Source of the DNA: Bimastos eiseni
Taxonomy: Eukaryota; Annelida; Clitellata; Crassiclitellata; Lumbricidae
Assembly (NCBI GenBank): GCA_959347315.1
Contig: OY365810.1
Span: forward strand, 16,792,725 to 16,856,724
DNA: 64,000 nt
Direction: 5' to 3'
Part shown: in pieces, positions 44,963 through 56,309 of the stretch
Position numbering within the stretch: the stretch's first letter is position 1
Layout: each line of letters opens with the position of its first letter
Position numbers and translations under genes: made by a program
Notes under the pieces: model-generated
The model's database searches: none
Seen by the model: the letters and a program-made list of their open reading frames with translations, nothing else
Told to the model about the DNA's origin: nothing

Positions 44963-46396
44963 TCAGTAGCTTGCACACATTCTCGACATACTTTTTCCAT
45001 TCTGCTCTACTGTTTAAGCAATGATAGACTAACCGCTAACACATTCGTTTCTCACGTGACGCATTTGTTGCCCAATGATTTATTCTCCATATTATATCAA
45101 CATCAGGTGTAAATAATAGACAATCTACGTTGTGTATTCAACAATTGATCAAGTACGTATCCTCTGAACTTACTGGCTAACACAGATCAACGCGACGACG
45201 AGGTCATTATATATAAATCTGTTTTGTAGAGTGACCTGAGCAGGTTGCTTAGTTATTGCAATAAGCAGAGTTTGGTATATAGTTCCTCCACCCCAACACT
45301 GCATTAGCAACGATACAGCTAGTTATGACATGTAAGTTTTAGCAGTAGCAAAGACTGGTAATATTTAAATAATACAACAAATATATAAATAGCTCTTAAC
45401 CAGTTGAATCACTAATAAGCATATTAATGTAAAAGGACCTGTTGAAATAGTATTAAAATAGTATTGAAATAGTGTTGAAGTAGCATATGTCTGTATTCTA
45501 TTTGTTACAATATAAATAGTAAACCACTATAGTCTGAAGAGAAATATTAAAAATATGTTCCTTTGTGATATTTCTCATTGCCGAATCAAACGTAAAATTA
45601 TCGTGCATTGTAGGCCTTCTATCATATCCTGCTTTTTTACAGCAGTAAGTAGCATTTCTGCATGAGTATGTGTCACTTATGCTACCATTGCGACTGCATC
45701 TGATGCCACTTATAGTAGACGACAAGGTGACGAGGTATCATGCATTGCATTTGCACTGATAAAGCTGCAGATTCTTAAGATCAAGTTGAATTAAATGCCA
45801 CACACATTTACTAAACCCTTTCATAACGAACTACTAGCGAGCACGCATGAGTAAATGATTTGGACGTATTTTTGATGACAGTGAAATCCTCATAACGGCC
45901 GTTTGTCATCCAAACTTCAAACTCAGTTTTGAACATAGAAAGTGAAAATCAGATGCACCCTGCTTCATCACAGAGCAATTGTTAACGTGCTTCATCAGAA
46001 TGACACAAATGAGTGTAATTCGGCGAGTCTTAGTCTGGTTAGCAGCAAGCGGTTCGAGGGCCTTCAAGACTGTATACGATATATACATATATACATACAT
46101 GTAGCTCGCCACATTGTTCCAACTGCTGCATCAACCTGGACCACCGAACAGTGAACATACATGTACACTTTGCAGATTGTCGGCATAAGAGCCGAAGACA
46201 GTCGCAGGTGCTATCAGCAGATGTGGGGATGATTTTATATCGAGCATATAGGTTAAATGGGGCGAAAGATGCAATGGCATAAATACTTACCCTGAACCCA
46301 CAAAACCTATAGCTGGCAGAATTAACTTAGTGAATATAAGTCTTGTCTACTGGTGCCTGATGCGCAAGTTTCAACAAACAGTTACGCATCAAATCC
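44963..46396. other. Intergenic stretch
   Basis: No gene recognised. It contains the 45679-45732 copy described with the fold-back element and a (TA/CATA) patch at 46078-46105. Confidence 0.45.
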
Positions 46397-46406
46397 AGGC
46401 TCTAAG

Positions 46407-47169
46407 CAGGGATCTGGTCTCGAGACCGCGGTCTTAGTTTCGAGACGGTCTCGAGACCGCAATACTGCGGTCTTGGTCTCGAATGCATAGGTCTTGGTCC
46501 TGGTCTTGGTCTCGGACCATCGGTCATGGTCTCGGTCTTGGTCTCGAATGCGTTGGGAACGGTCTTGGGATTGGTCTCCTTCTTAAATAAGCGTTCTTGG
46601 TCATTTTCCGTATCAGAGCAATGTTTTCGATTATTAGAGACACCGGATGTTTAGGCCCTACTCGATTGCTATCGATTTATGGCATGCTGGACATCTTTAT
46701 ATACATGCTACTATGAGCAGAAAAAATGCATTTGCAACTGAGCCAGAAATTTCAAAATTTGCTTTCACAAATTTCAAGGCTTTGTAATTATTTGATTAGC
46801 CACGTATAGACACTGTTGATCTACAATTCCAAGGTCCGCGGTATAAGTACACCATTCAAACGGAACGCTAGTCTACTTGTTCAGATGTCTTAAGGTAATT
46901 GCCTATCGTATTCTATAAGTTATTTATAGTGTGATATTCTCCGGCCGAAACCAAGGGCTGAACCCGCAAATGTTCAATCTGGCCGGTAAAACTGTTTTCT
47001 GAACCATTATTAAGATTAGTATTCTTCAGCAATGAAATTAATGCTTTGAGCGTGTTATTCCATTTTAATGTCTTAATAAATTGAATAGTTTATAACAAAG
47101 AGTATCGGTCTTGGTCTTGGTCTCGGACCACTCGGTCTTGGTCTTGAGTTTTTGATCTCGTGCTCAACA
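46407..47169. mobile_element. Element with GGTCTTGGTCTC subterminal repeats, copy 1
   Basis: Begins CAGGGATCTGGTCTCGAGAC and ends GATCTCGTGCTCAACA, flanked by the direct repeat AGGCTCTAAG at 46397-46406 and 47170-47179. GGTCTTGGTCTCG words are stacked at both ends, and the interior is shared with 49135-50047 in the opposite orientation. The termini suggest a hAT relative; non-coding. Confidence 0.8.
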
Positions 47170-47179
47170 AGGCTCTAAG

Positions 47180-47782
47180 CCGCTAAGCAGATAGGTACAT
47201 GTAGCCTCGGTGGGTAAGCAGCTTGAAAACGTAAATCTACAGCCGATAAGAAAACGACGTATGCTAAGCATATGCATGAACAGACTCTTCAAATAGTATG
47301 TTAACTGTGCTACGAAAATGTGAAGCGCATGTTGGATATAATCACTCAACATTGTCTCCATCGTTGTCTCCAGATATCAATCGGCTACTACTAGCACTAA
47401 AAGGAACAGGTAGCTTAGTTGCAAGTTGATCTATTTTCATCATAACGACATTGAAATATATACCTTCTGTCTTCACATAGACGTTTTTTAGTTAACTGAG
47501 AGCACCAAACATTTTATCAATGTCTTGAAAATAGCACTAATAAGAAATTGTTTTTGACGCACAATCGCAAGCAGTAGCTGGCTGACAGCTCTGTTCATTA
47601 TTATTATTTTTTTATATTAATATTAGTCAATTCATAGACGATCATCTGAAGGCAATTAGTTAGTCTTAGATCGGCTTATGAATGTGCATAATAAACGGGA
47701 CCTATTCTGGATAATATTAATACTAGCGAGCAGTTACTTAAAGTCTCTCTAATCGAAATATTTGCCAAAATCATCCCATCGT
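47180..47782. other. Intergenic stretch
   Basis: Nothing recognised. Confidence 0.4.
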
Positions 47783-47928
47783 CAGGGGTGGCGATCCCCG
47801 GGGGTCGAGGTGGACAAGCCCCCACCTATTATAGAAAGGGGACACGTTACACGTGTGTCCCACGCCCCAACATTACCTACCCCTCTCATTGGGTGTCACC
47901 CACTCGCCAAACGAGATCGCCTCCTCCG
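47783..47928. mobile_element. Small hAT-type MITE
   Basis: 146 bp, starting CAGGGGTGGCGATC and ending GAGATCGCCTCCTCCG, with the exact 8-bp direct repeat CCCATCGT at 47775-47782 and 47929-47936. The right terminus has diverged from the left. Confidence 0.8.
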
Positions 47929-47936
47929 CCCATCGT

Positions 47937-49134
47937 AGTCTAATATCGCGTCAGTAATGTGATAATTGATATTAAACAGTGTCAAGACTTGTGCTACATT
48001 AATTTGTCCTATTAATTTAGAAACGCTCTTCTTGTATTGCGCTGTGTACAGTCAACACTGAGTCTCTTCTACCATGGGCGGATCTACAATCAAACACAGC
48101 GCATATGTAGACTTTGTCTATAACTTCAAAAACTAAATTCAATATGTTTGACTTGGTTTAACAATGAGAAGAAAAAAACTATAGACTGCTGGTTTCACTT
48201 GGTCTATTTCAATGGTCATTATAATTGGGTCTAATGTAATAATAACTATACTTCCCACCATCACCTTCGTCTAGCAAATCGCAGCTCAGCACATCAGCCA
48301 ATAACGCCTATAGACCTATAGACTAGGCTACTATAAGCCTAGAGTAGGCCTAGTTATAGAACAGAACTCGATCTCTCTACGTTGGTTATGATAGATCAGT
48401 ATAATATACTTTAAGTCATATTTAAGTCATATATTATATGACTTCAAAAATCATGAACTTCCCCAAACGTTTAGTGATAATTTTGTGATTTAAGGGTTTA
48501 TCGATGATCCGTCTTTACCTGTAGCGAACGTTTTCTTGGTTATAAGAATTTGACGCAGCTGGTTTTGATGCACCTGTGCCTCTTTGTCCAGTGGTCATCC
48601 GTTGAGGCGGTGTACTGTACGTTTGATAGGAGAAAAGTAATCATTTTAATGTGTGGTTATTCGATAGCAAATATTTCGTGATAAAGTGCCTATCGATATA
48701 AAGTACTGTAACACTCCTTCGTTGTAAAGTACAACCTGCCCGGTAAAAGGAGTTTGGCAATCGTACCACAAAATTGCTGAGAAACGGTTTAGAATGACGA
48801 TTCAGGTAGAATAAACCATATGAACTATGCAATACAAATATAATAGTTTATGTCAACCAATCCTAATATAAACTTTCATATAAATATACCTATTACAGCT
48901 TTGACCCTAAATGGGAAAAGAAAAAACATCGAGGGTTTCACGCGTTTAGTCATTGACAACGAGTGAATGCAACTATCGTCCTCGAGGTGTAATCGCAAGT
49001 CATGATCCATGATGAAGATCCGAAGTCGATGTTACAAATATGGTGCCATATGAAGTCCATTTAGGCAATGAACTTGACTTTTAGCGTGTTGTTGTTAGTC
49101 TGTTATCATTACAACATTTATAATACTATATAGG
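47937..49134. other. Intergenic stretch
   Basis: No gene recognised; short AGGCCTA-rich patches near 48310-48360. Confidence 0.4.
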
Positions 49135-50047
49135 CAGTGTTGGGCACGAGACCAAAACCTCGAGACCAAGACCGAGAGGTCCAAGACCTAGACCAAGACC
49201 GGGCGGTCCGAGACAATACCAATACCGATTGGTCCGAGACCAAGACCAAGACCGAGGGTCCGAGACCAAGACCAAGACCAAGGCAAAGATTCTTTTTTAA
49301 TAAATAATTCAATTTATTAAGACGCTAAAACGGAATAACACGCTTAAAACATTAATTTTATTGCTGAAGAATACTAATCTTAATAATGGTCCAGAAACAG
49401 TTTTACCGGCCAGTCTGAACTTTTGCGGGTTCAGCCCTTGGATTCGGCATGAGAATATCACACTATAAATTACCTACAGTATACATACCATGGGTAAATA
49501 CTTTAAGACATCTTAACAAGTAGATTAAAGTTCCGTTTGAATGATGTAGGCCTACTTGTACTCGGAATTGTAGATTAACAGTGACTATACGTGGCCGATC
49601 ACATAATTATTAGATTGTTCCAAAACCTTGATATTTGTGAAAGCAAATTTTGAAATGGCTGGTTCCATTGCAAATGCATTTTTGCCCATAGTAACATGAA
49701 TATATAGATGGTCAGCACATCATAAATCAATAACAAGCGCGTAGGGTCTAAACATCCAGTGTCTCTAATAATCGAAAATAACCGACAAATGCCAAATAAA
49801 TTGCTCTGATACGGCAAATAACCAAGAACGCTAACCTAAGACGGAGACCAATCCCAAGACCGTTCCTTTAAGACCAAGACCAAAACCAACACAGTCAAGA
49901 TCAAGACCAAGACCAAGACCAGTGGTCCGAGACCAAGACAAAGACCAAGACCGATGTATTCGAGACCAAGACCAAGACCAAGACCACAGTTTTCTGGTCT
50001 TGAGACCGTCTTTAGACCAAGACCGCGGTCTCGAGACCACATCCCTG
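49135..50047. mobile_element. Element with GGTCTTGGTCTC subterminal repeats, copy 2
   Basis: Starts CAGTGTTGGGCACGAGACC and ends GGTCTCGAGACCACATCCCTG minus its first base, with stacked GAGACCAAGACC words at both ends. Inverted relative to 46407-47169. The flanks TATATAGG and TATATGAA are not a clean duplication. Its right end is 16 bp from the gene B stop codon. Confidence 0.8.
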
Positions 50048-50063
50048 TATATGAAGTAGGTGC

Positions 50064-50570
50064 TTACGGTTTGAAGCAGAGTGCTTGTGACCATTTCAAG
50101 AAGGCGACTGCTGCAGCAGTAACTAAGATAGCAGCGATGGCTGATAGACAGACGATGGTTGCTATGCCTTCGACGGTATCCAACCACCAGTGCACGTAAG
50201 ACGGCGTTACTTTGACGCAGTGGCGTCACTGGGGTTGGTGTCACCCAGTGCGGTAAACTCTTGGTGTCACCCCTCTAGACTTTCACCATGGTCTTCTGAG
50301 CTCTGAGTCTTATTCATTTAAGCACCAGACGCTCTGCATGGTGGCACCCTGTGCCTGCTCATGTATTTAACAATGAACGGTTATGAAACCCGACTAGACA
50401 GAGCTATGTCTGCTTTGTCAAATTTGCAATTTTTTTACTTTGGTGTCACCCCTTGATGGTGTCACCCGGTGCGGCCCGCATCCCCCGCACTCCCCTAGTG
50501 ACCCCCCCTGCTTTGACGACCGGCCAATTGTCCTTGAAAGGTGCATCATTGAGGATCTCCGCTGGGTCAC
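50064..50570 (-). pseudogene. Gene B last exon: transmembrane helix and short tail, split by a MITE
   Basis: Acceptor CTGTTGCCAG at 50571-50580. The first part encodes DPAEILNDAPFKDNWPVVK, then a 293-bp MITE (50218-50510) plus duplicated target interrupts. The second part encodes WWLDTVEGIATIVCLSAIAA and further hydrophobic residues, then FLKWSQALCFKP and a stop at 50064-50066. It is a single-pass anchor with a tail of about 12 residues, without a classical catenin-binding region. Phase 1 in, matching exon 50994-51115. The insertion adds 301 bp, which shifts the frame. Confidence 0.82.
50218..50510. mobile_element. hAT-type MITE inside the transmembrane exon
   Basis: Starts CAGTGGCGTCACTGGGG and ends TAGTGACCCCCCCTG, with the exact 8-bp target duplication CTTTGACG at 50210-50217 and 50511-50518. 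GGTGTCACCC words recur inside both ends. No coding. Confidence 0.93.
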
Positions 50571-50993
50571 CTGGCAACAGATGAACAGGTAAGACAATGA
50601 AGCAACGTTGTAATCATAGAGTAATCCAGACGTTGATGGTCACCAAAGGTCAAGTAACATGAATACAAAACATAGGTATCCTCGGAATCTGGTTATCTGT
50701 TAGGCATAGGCTTAACTACCTTGAAGCAGGCATGTATGTGCTCACATTCTCTATACGCCTTACACTTGTATTACCTTACCTACATGTAAGATCTATTCCT
50801 ATAGTCTTCTACTGCGTGTAAGTAGGTGACAGCGCTGTGGAATATGGCTTACGCGGATATAAAGCCGTGAGACCATAATTAATCAAGATTCTCAGGGCCG
50901 TCCGCTCTGCTATAGCCAATTGAAGTTGCTCTTTATCTAGGAATGATATGATGTACATACATAATCTTACAGAAACCATGATTATATAATTAC
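50571..50993. other. Last intron of gene B
   Basis: Noncoding; similar to gene A sequence near 11470-11600 close to the exon. No other feature. Confidence 0.6.
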
Positions 50994-51115
50994 CATAGAT
51001 ATTTTTGGACAATTTCTTCAGCAGTTTATCTCGAGGCACGAAAACCTTTTGATTGGCAATATTCTCTGGGAAATAAGTGGAATCGTTAGCCAAGGCGTAA
51101 ACAGTCACCACAATA
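50994..51115 (-). CDS. Gene B: membrane-proximal exon (counterpart of gene A exon 17)
   Basis: Acceptor CGTTTAG, donor TATG/GTAATT. It encodes IVVTVYALANDSTYFPENIA and KLLKKLSKNIY. Same length and phase as 11610-11731, no stops. Confidence 0.75.
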
Positions 51116-51564
51116 CTAAACGGAAACAAAAGCATATTCAACTTTACCAAGTGAGCATAAGATAAATGCATCTTTGAACTGTCACAAAAACATTGCCGGA
51201 TAAGTCAACTACCTCTCGCGACCTAGTTGCATTAAAAATGAAGGCAAAATTGGTTCCCAAAGTATTAAACAAGAGAAGCAACAAGTGGGGCGAGTAAAAT
51301 GGTCAACTAGCCTAATTTAGATAATTGGTCTAACTACAAGCCACATTGGATTTATGAACCCGATATAGGCCCCTATATTCATGGCACCTTTGCTGGGATG
51401 AGAACTGACTAGGTGATGTATACCGTCAAGGAACATGCATTGGATCTTTGAATCCAACGCCTCAAAAAGTTTATATTCAACAACCGAAACAGTCCCCTAT
51501 ATACAATCATGTAGTTAAAAAACCAATAGACGTCGAAATCAACGATTACGCCTGATGAGCCCAG
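51116..51564. other. Gene B intron
   Basis: Noncoding; related in part to gene A 11732-12236. Nothing else seen. Confidence 0.5.
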
Positions 51565-51908
51565 TTTCTTCTTCATATCGTTAAGAATGGCCTACTCTTC
51601 TTCCAATGGTTAAAAATGGCCTACTCTTCTTCAGATGGTTAAAAATGGCCTACTCTTCTACAGATGGTTAAGAATAGCCTACTCTTCTTCAGATGGTTAA
51701 GAATGGCCTACTCTTCTTAAGATGATTAAAAATGGCCTACTCTTCGACAGATGAATAAGAATAGCCTACTCTTCTTCAGATGGTTAAGAATAAGAATACA
51801 GACCTAAATTAATTTTAATACTGTTCTTCCGATAGTTAAGAATAGCCTACTATTCATCAAATGGTTAAGAATGGCCTACTCTTCTTCAGATGGTTAAGAA
51901 GAGCCTAC
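51565..51908. repeat. 29-bp minisatellite carrying repeated splice-donor sequence (gene B)
   Basis: About 11-12 units, more diverged than at 12237-12496 and with a degenerate stretch near 51790-51830. Units repeat GGCCTACTCTTCTTCAGATG, so on the minus strand each holds an AAGA/GTAGGC donor-like site. Confidence 0.85.
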
Positions 51909-52092
51909 TCTTTCTGGACATTTGGGTCATAATTGGTTATGGAGACCAACTTCATGAACCAAGGATAGGTGACATTTCTCAGGGCAGCCAAGAAGGCGGC
52001 TTCGTCGAATGGCAATCAATGTCTTAGGTCGAATTGTAATATCGATCCAGTGTCTATCCGGTCGATAAGTATCGATACGAATGTACACTATT
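51909..52092 (-). pseudogene. Gene B: broken counterpart of gene A exon 16
   Basis: Aligned with 12497-12676 but the acceptor AG is changed to TG and a 4-nt insertion (near 52015-52020) shifts the frame. The donor AAAGA/GTAGGC is kept. Residual coding for YRPDRHWIDITI and RNVTYPWFMK is clear. Confidence 0.82.
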
Positions 52093-52930
52093 CAAAAATC
52101 AAACACAAACAATTAATTTAGGTCTATTCAACAGATTATTGCTGGCAGTTTTGTTCTGTTATGAAGCAAACTTTTCTGATTTCTAATAAAATGTATAAGA
52201 GGAACTTTTCATTTTATAGGTCGCCGGATTGCACATTCTAAGCCCCTCATCTTCATCTAAAAACCATCAGATGGTGAGTCATAGGCACATCCGAAGCGGG
52301 ATGGGATATAGATGCTTATTTTAGTTCTATTTTTTCCTTAAATGATGTTAATTTCTTCATGTCTTCGTAGGAAGCCTGTATAGCCTACGAGTGACAAACT
52401 TCTTCGGGTGACCACTCATGCAGTAACCAGAGGAAAGTTGAGTGCCGAGATTTGCTTGTTGAATAACGCGGCCTCATTTGGGTGTAAACCAAAATTACCA
52501 CTCAACACCGTTGTAATAATTTCTGTAGAACTATTATAGGACATATTATATAGTAGGCCTATCAGTTGTGAAGTTCATACTCTTGGGCTTGACCGGAGTG
52601 ATCGAGCATGAGATGCAGTTTGCCCGCCGCTCTAGCGTTGCTCAGCGACCATTACCAGGATTACGGAAGATAAGATTAGAAAGACTGCGTAGGTAGATGA
52701 GAATAGTGTAATGTAATCAGTGCAATTGTAGTGGCAAAAGAGGTAACAGTTACAGTAACGAATCGAATCAATGCCTTAGATTTGTCGAGCGCCGGTGATT
52801 ACATAATTTTTTATTGGTCTAAATTGATGCAACTTTTGTATAAGACCAAGAAATGTAAGTGACTTTCAGATTCTATTAGATCACACAATATGACAGTTAT
52901 TTAGTAACTATCAAGTGTTGTTCTGCTGAC
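52093..52930. other. Gene B intron
   Basis: Noncoding. It lacks the CATA array of the gene A intron 12677-14078 but shares its ends. Confidence 0.5.
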
Positions 52931-53084
52931 CTTGATTTGAGTGGCGGAGAACCATTGTCCTCCGCGTACACATACAGAATGTATTCTGTGTAGGCAGAGA
53001 CAGTCTTGACTACTGTAACAAGACCATTGATTGGGTCCATTGAAAAATGATCCTCTGGAACTAACTCGCGAAAGCTTATCACAC
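52931..53084 (-). CDS. Gene B: cadherin repeat exon (counterpart of exon 15)
   Basis: Splice sites and length as in gene A. It encodes VISFRELVPEDHFSM and YVYAEDNGSPPLKS. The main change is PINGLVTV for LSNGLVTV. Confidence 0.85.
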
Positions 53085-53625
53085 CTGAATGCAAATAAAA
53101 TCAGTCATCGATTACAACACAATTTTCATTCAGCCGTCTATTGTGTGATTTCCAATTATTGTTAGTGCCAATTATCTGATGCAATAGTAATTGCTGTTGT
53201 AATTGTCATAATTTTAATAATTGCCTATGTGTAGGCCTAATAAAATACGTTTAATTCGGATTATTATTTATTAAGCACTTTAAAGAACATTTTAAATGCA
53301 TGATTAATAATGGTGTTAGTTGATATTCAATGCAACTCTTGAACTTACTGGTCATTTTGGACGACACATAGTCTAATTATATCGCGTGGTGCTTCTGAGA
53401 ATGACTTTAAAGCGGTAAGACGACATGAATGGTGATAGGAAAAAACAAATCTTCTTCTTACAACGAATTTGAACACAGTGCATTCGTCTCTTGGCATGCA
53501 TGCCACTCACTACGAATGCACTATATATATATATTTATATATAAATACCAAAACATTCGATCGTTGCAAGAAGCAGATTACGAAGATCTCAACAACGAGG
53601 AGTTGAAAAAGAAGTCATCTCTCAC
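53085..53625. other. Gene B intron
   Basis: Noncoding; partly alignable with 14233-14763, with a (TA)n patch at 53521-53546. Confidence 0.5.
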
Positions 53626-53941
53626 ATGGCTGCGTGTCGACATCATCGACAGAGAGCAACAGATTGGAGACGTTGCTGTTGAGAAGAGCGTCGTATTTGA
53701 GATCGTAGTTGTAGAAGCAGAGTAGAGGAGGGTAGGGTTCATCCGATGGTCGGATGGAGCAGTCGATCACTGGCCGAACATCGTTCACATCTACGATGCC
53801 AACTGTTACGACAGCAGAACCAGTTCTAGGCGGAAATCCTTTGTCCATTGCGTATACGGTCAGAATTAATGGCGATGGCATTGACGAGTTTTTAAAATCC
53901 AGAGGTTGCTTTGTGCTTATAAGACCGCTATGTGGATCAAC
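53626..53941 (-). CDS. Gene B: cadherin repeat exon (counterpart of exon 14)
   Basis: Acceptor CTATAG, donor CAGCCAT/GTGAGA, 316 bp. Intact; it encodes LILTVYAMDKGFPPRTGSA and VTVGIVDVNDVRPVIDC. Confidence 0.85.
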
Positions 53942-54321
53942 CTATAGACTCATCAGGTAATTAATCAATTGTTTATTAAACCATAAATGTCGAAATAATT
54001 CGTCCAAAGTCAACCTCAGAAACTAATTTCAATGTTCTAGATTGTAGTCTGCAATAAGCCTATATTGGGTTAAACTATGCAGCGTAGGTATAATCTTTGT
54101 ACGTGCACCTTTTGCATTTATTATGGGCTCTATCAGTGGTATGTCATGTAACTGTAGCAATCAACAACACCTTTTCAATGAATATTCGACTCTGTTCAAC
54201 GGAAGATCATCGATGATAAAGTTGAGGTTGAATTTTGTGTTAATAGATTATGCAAGAAAGTTTTAATGTAAACATAGTATGATCCAATTTGTTAAGAAAA
54301 TAGGAGAAACTTTTATATTGC

Positions 54322-54440
54322 CTGAAAATAGGGAAATAAAGGATCCAAAAAAGAGATGCTGTAGAACAGTTCTCCATTACTTCCATAGTCAAGATCTGTG
54401 GCAGTGACGCTCAGTACCGGCGTTCCACCATTGGCATTTT
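54322..54440 (-). CDS. Gene B: cadherin repeat exon with GC donor (counterpart of exon 13)
   Basis: Same length as 16141-16259. It encodes NANGGTPVLSVTATDLDYGS and NGELFYSIS. The donor reads TTTTCAG/GCAATA where gene A has CCAG/GTTGAC. GC donors exist but normally have a stronger +4 to +6 context, so splicing may be weakened. The stretch 53942-54321 before it is noncoding. Confidence 0.75.
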
Positions 54441-54462
54441 CTATACGTAAATAAACAGAAGG

Positions 54463-56309
54463 AAGAAACAACAAGAACAAGAAATATAATTTAAAAAAAC
54501 AGCCGGCTAGGCAGAGCAGTGATTTAAACAAGAGAAAGAGAGCTAGGAAGCTAGACAGAGCAGTGACGCAATAAATAGGAAGAGAGACAGCAAGCAAGAC
54601 GGAACAGTGACATAATAATCAGAAAGAGAGGCAGCAGCTGGGCTAGACAGAGCAGTGACGTAATGAACGAAAAAAGAGACGTTAGGCTGGACAGAGCAGT
54701 GACGTAATAAACAGAAGGAGAGGCAGCAGGCTAGACAGAGCGGTGACGTAATAAACAGAAAAAAGAGACAACAGCTAGGATATACAGAGCGGTGACATAA
54801 TAAACAGACTTAGAGACAGCAGCTAGGTTCGACAGAGCAGTGACGTAACAAGCATAAAGTGAGGCAGCCGGCTTGACAGAGCAGTGGCATGACTTAGAGA
54901 CAGCAGCTAGGTTCGACAGAGCAGTGACGTAATAAACAGAAAGAGAGGCACAAGGTTAGACAACGAAGAGACGTGATAAATAGCAAGTAAGGCAGCAGTT
55001 TGACTAGACAGAGCAGTGAGGTAAAAAGCAGAAGAAGATACAGAAGGCTAGACGAGCAGTGACATAATAAACGGAATAAGAGACAGCTAGTATCTGGCCT
55101 AGACAGCGTCTAGGCCAGATAGAGCAGTGACGTAACAAGCATAAAGTGAGGCAGCCGGCTTGACAGAGCAGTGGCATGATAAACAGAAAGAGAGGCAGCA
55201 GGCTAGACAAAGAAGTGACGCAATGAACAGAAGGAGAGGCAACAGCTAGGCTAGATAGAGCAGTGACATAATAATCAGAAAGAGAGTCAGCAGCTAGGCT
55301 AGACAGAGCAGTGACGTAATGAACGGAAAAAAATTCAGCAGGCTAGACAGAGCAGTGAGGTAATAAAGACAAAGAAAGGCAGCAGCTATGCTAGACAGAG
55401 CAGTGACGTAATAAGCAGAAACAGTGACAGCAGGCTAGACAGATCGGTGACGTAATAAACAGAAAGAGAGGCAACGGTCTAGACCGAGTAATGACGTAAT
55501 AAGACGAAAGAGAGACATCAGGCTAGACAAAGCAGTGACCCAATACGCAGTAAACTAGATAGAACAGTGACGTAATAAACAGGAAGAGAAGCCGTGGTCT
55601 AGACCGAACAGTGACGTAATAAATAGAAAGAGAGACAGCAGCTAGGATATACATAGCAGCGACGTAATAAACATGAAGAGAGACAGCAGCTAGGTTTGAG
55701 AGAGCAGTGACGTAATAAAGAGAAAAAGAGGCAGTAGGCTAGACAAAGCAGTGACGTAATAAACAGAAAGTGAGGCAGAAGCTTGACTAGCCGAGCAGTT
55801 ACGTCACTGCATAGCAGAGCAGTGACGTAATGAACAGAGGGAGATACAGCAGGTTAGACAGAGCAGTGAGGAACCAAACAGAAAGAGAGGCAACAGTCTA
55901 GACAGAGCAGTGTCGTATAAACAGAAAGAAAGGCAGCAGCTAGGCTAGAGAGAGAGAGAGCAGTGGTGTAATAGACAGAAAGAGATACATCAGCTAGGTT
56001 AGGCAGAGCAGTGACGTTATAAACAGAAAAAGAGACACCAGGCTAGGCAGATCGGTGAAGTATTAAACAGAAAGAGAGGCAGCAGGCTAGACTAGGCAGA
56101 GACGTAATAAAGAGAAAGTGAAGCAGGAGGTGGACCGAGCAGTGACGTAACCGAAAGAGAGACAGCAGCCAGCTTCGACAGAGCAGTAACGTAATAAACA
56201 GAAAGAGAGACATCAGGCTAGACAAAGCAGTGACGTAATAAAGAGAACAAGAGGCAGCATCCTAGACCGAGCAGTGACGTAATAAACAGAAAGAGAGGCA
56301 GCCGGCTAT
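54463..56309. repeat. 44-48 bp minisatellite with TGACGTAA core, part 1
   Basis: Tandem units of the type AGACAGAGCAGTGACGTAAT followed by AAACAGAAAGAGAGGCAGC and a GGCTAG spacer of variable length. It lies in a gene B intron; the matching gene A intron is only 527 bp and has no such array. Reads as hydrophobic repeat frames on the minus strand, which are not genes. Confidence 0.93.

Noticed and set aside
49831..50244. Frame rich in Ser-Trp-Ser-Arg repeats
   Set aside because: Produced by the GAGACCAAGACC subterminal repeats of the transposon; the real coding frame here is the transmembrane exon at 50064-50217.
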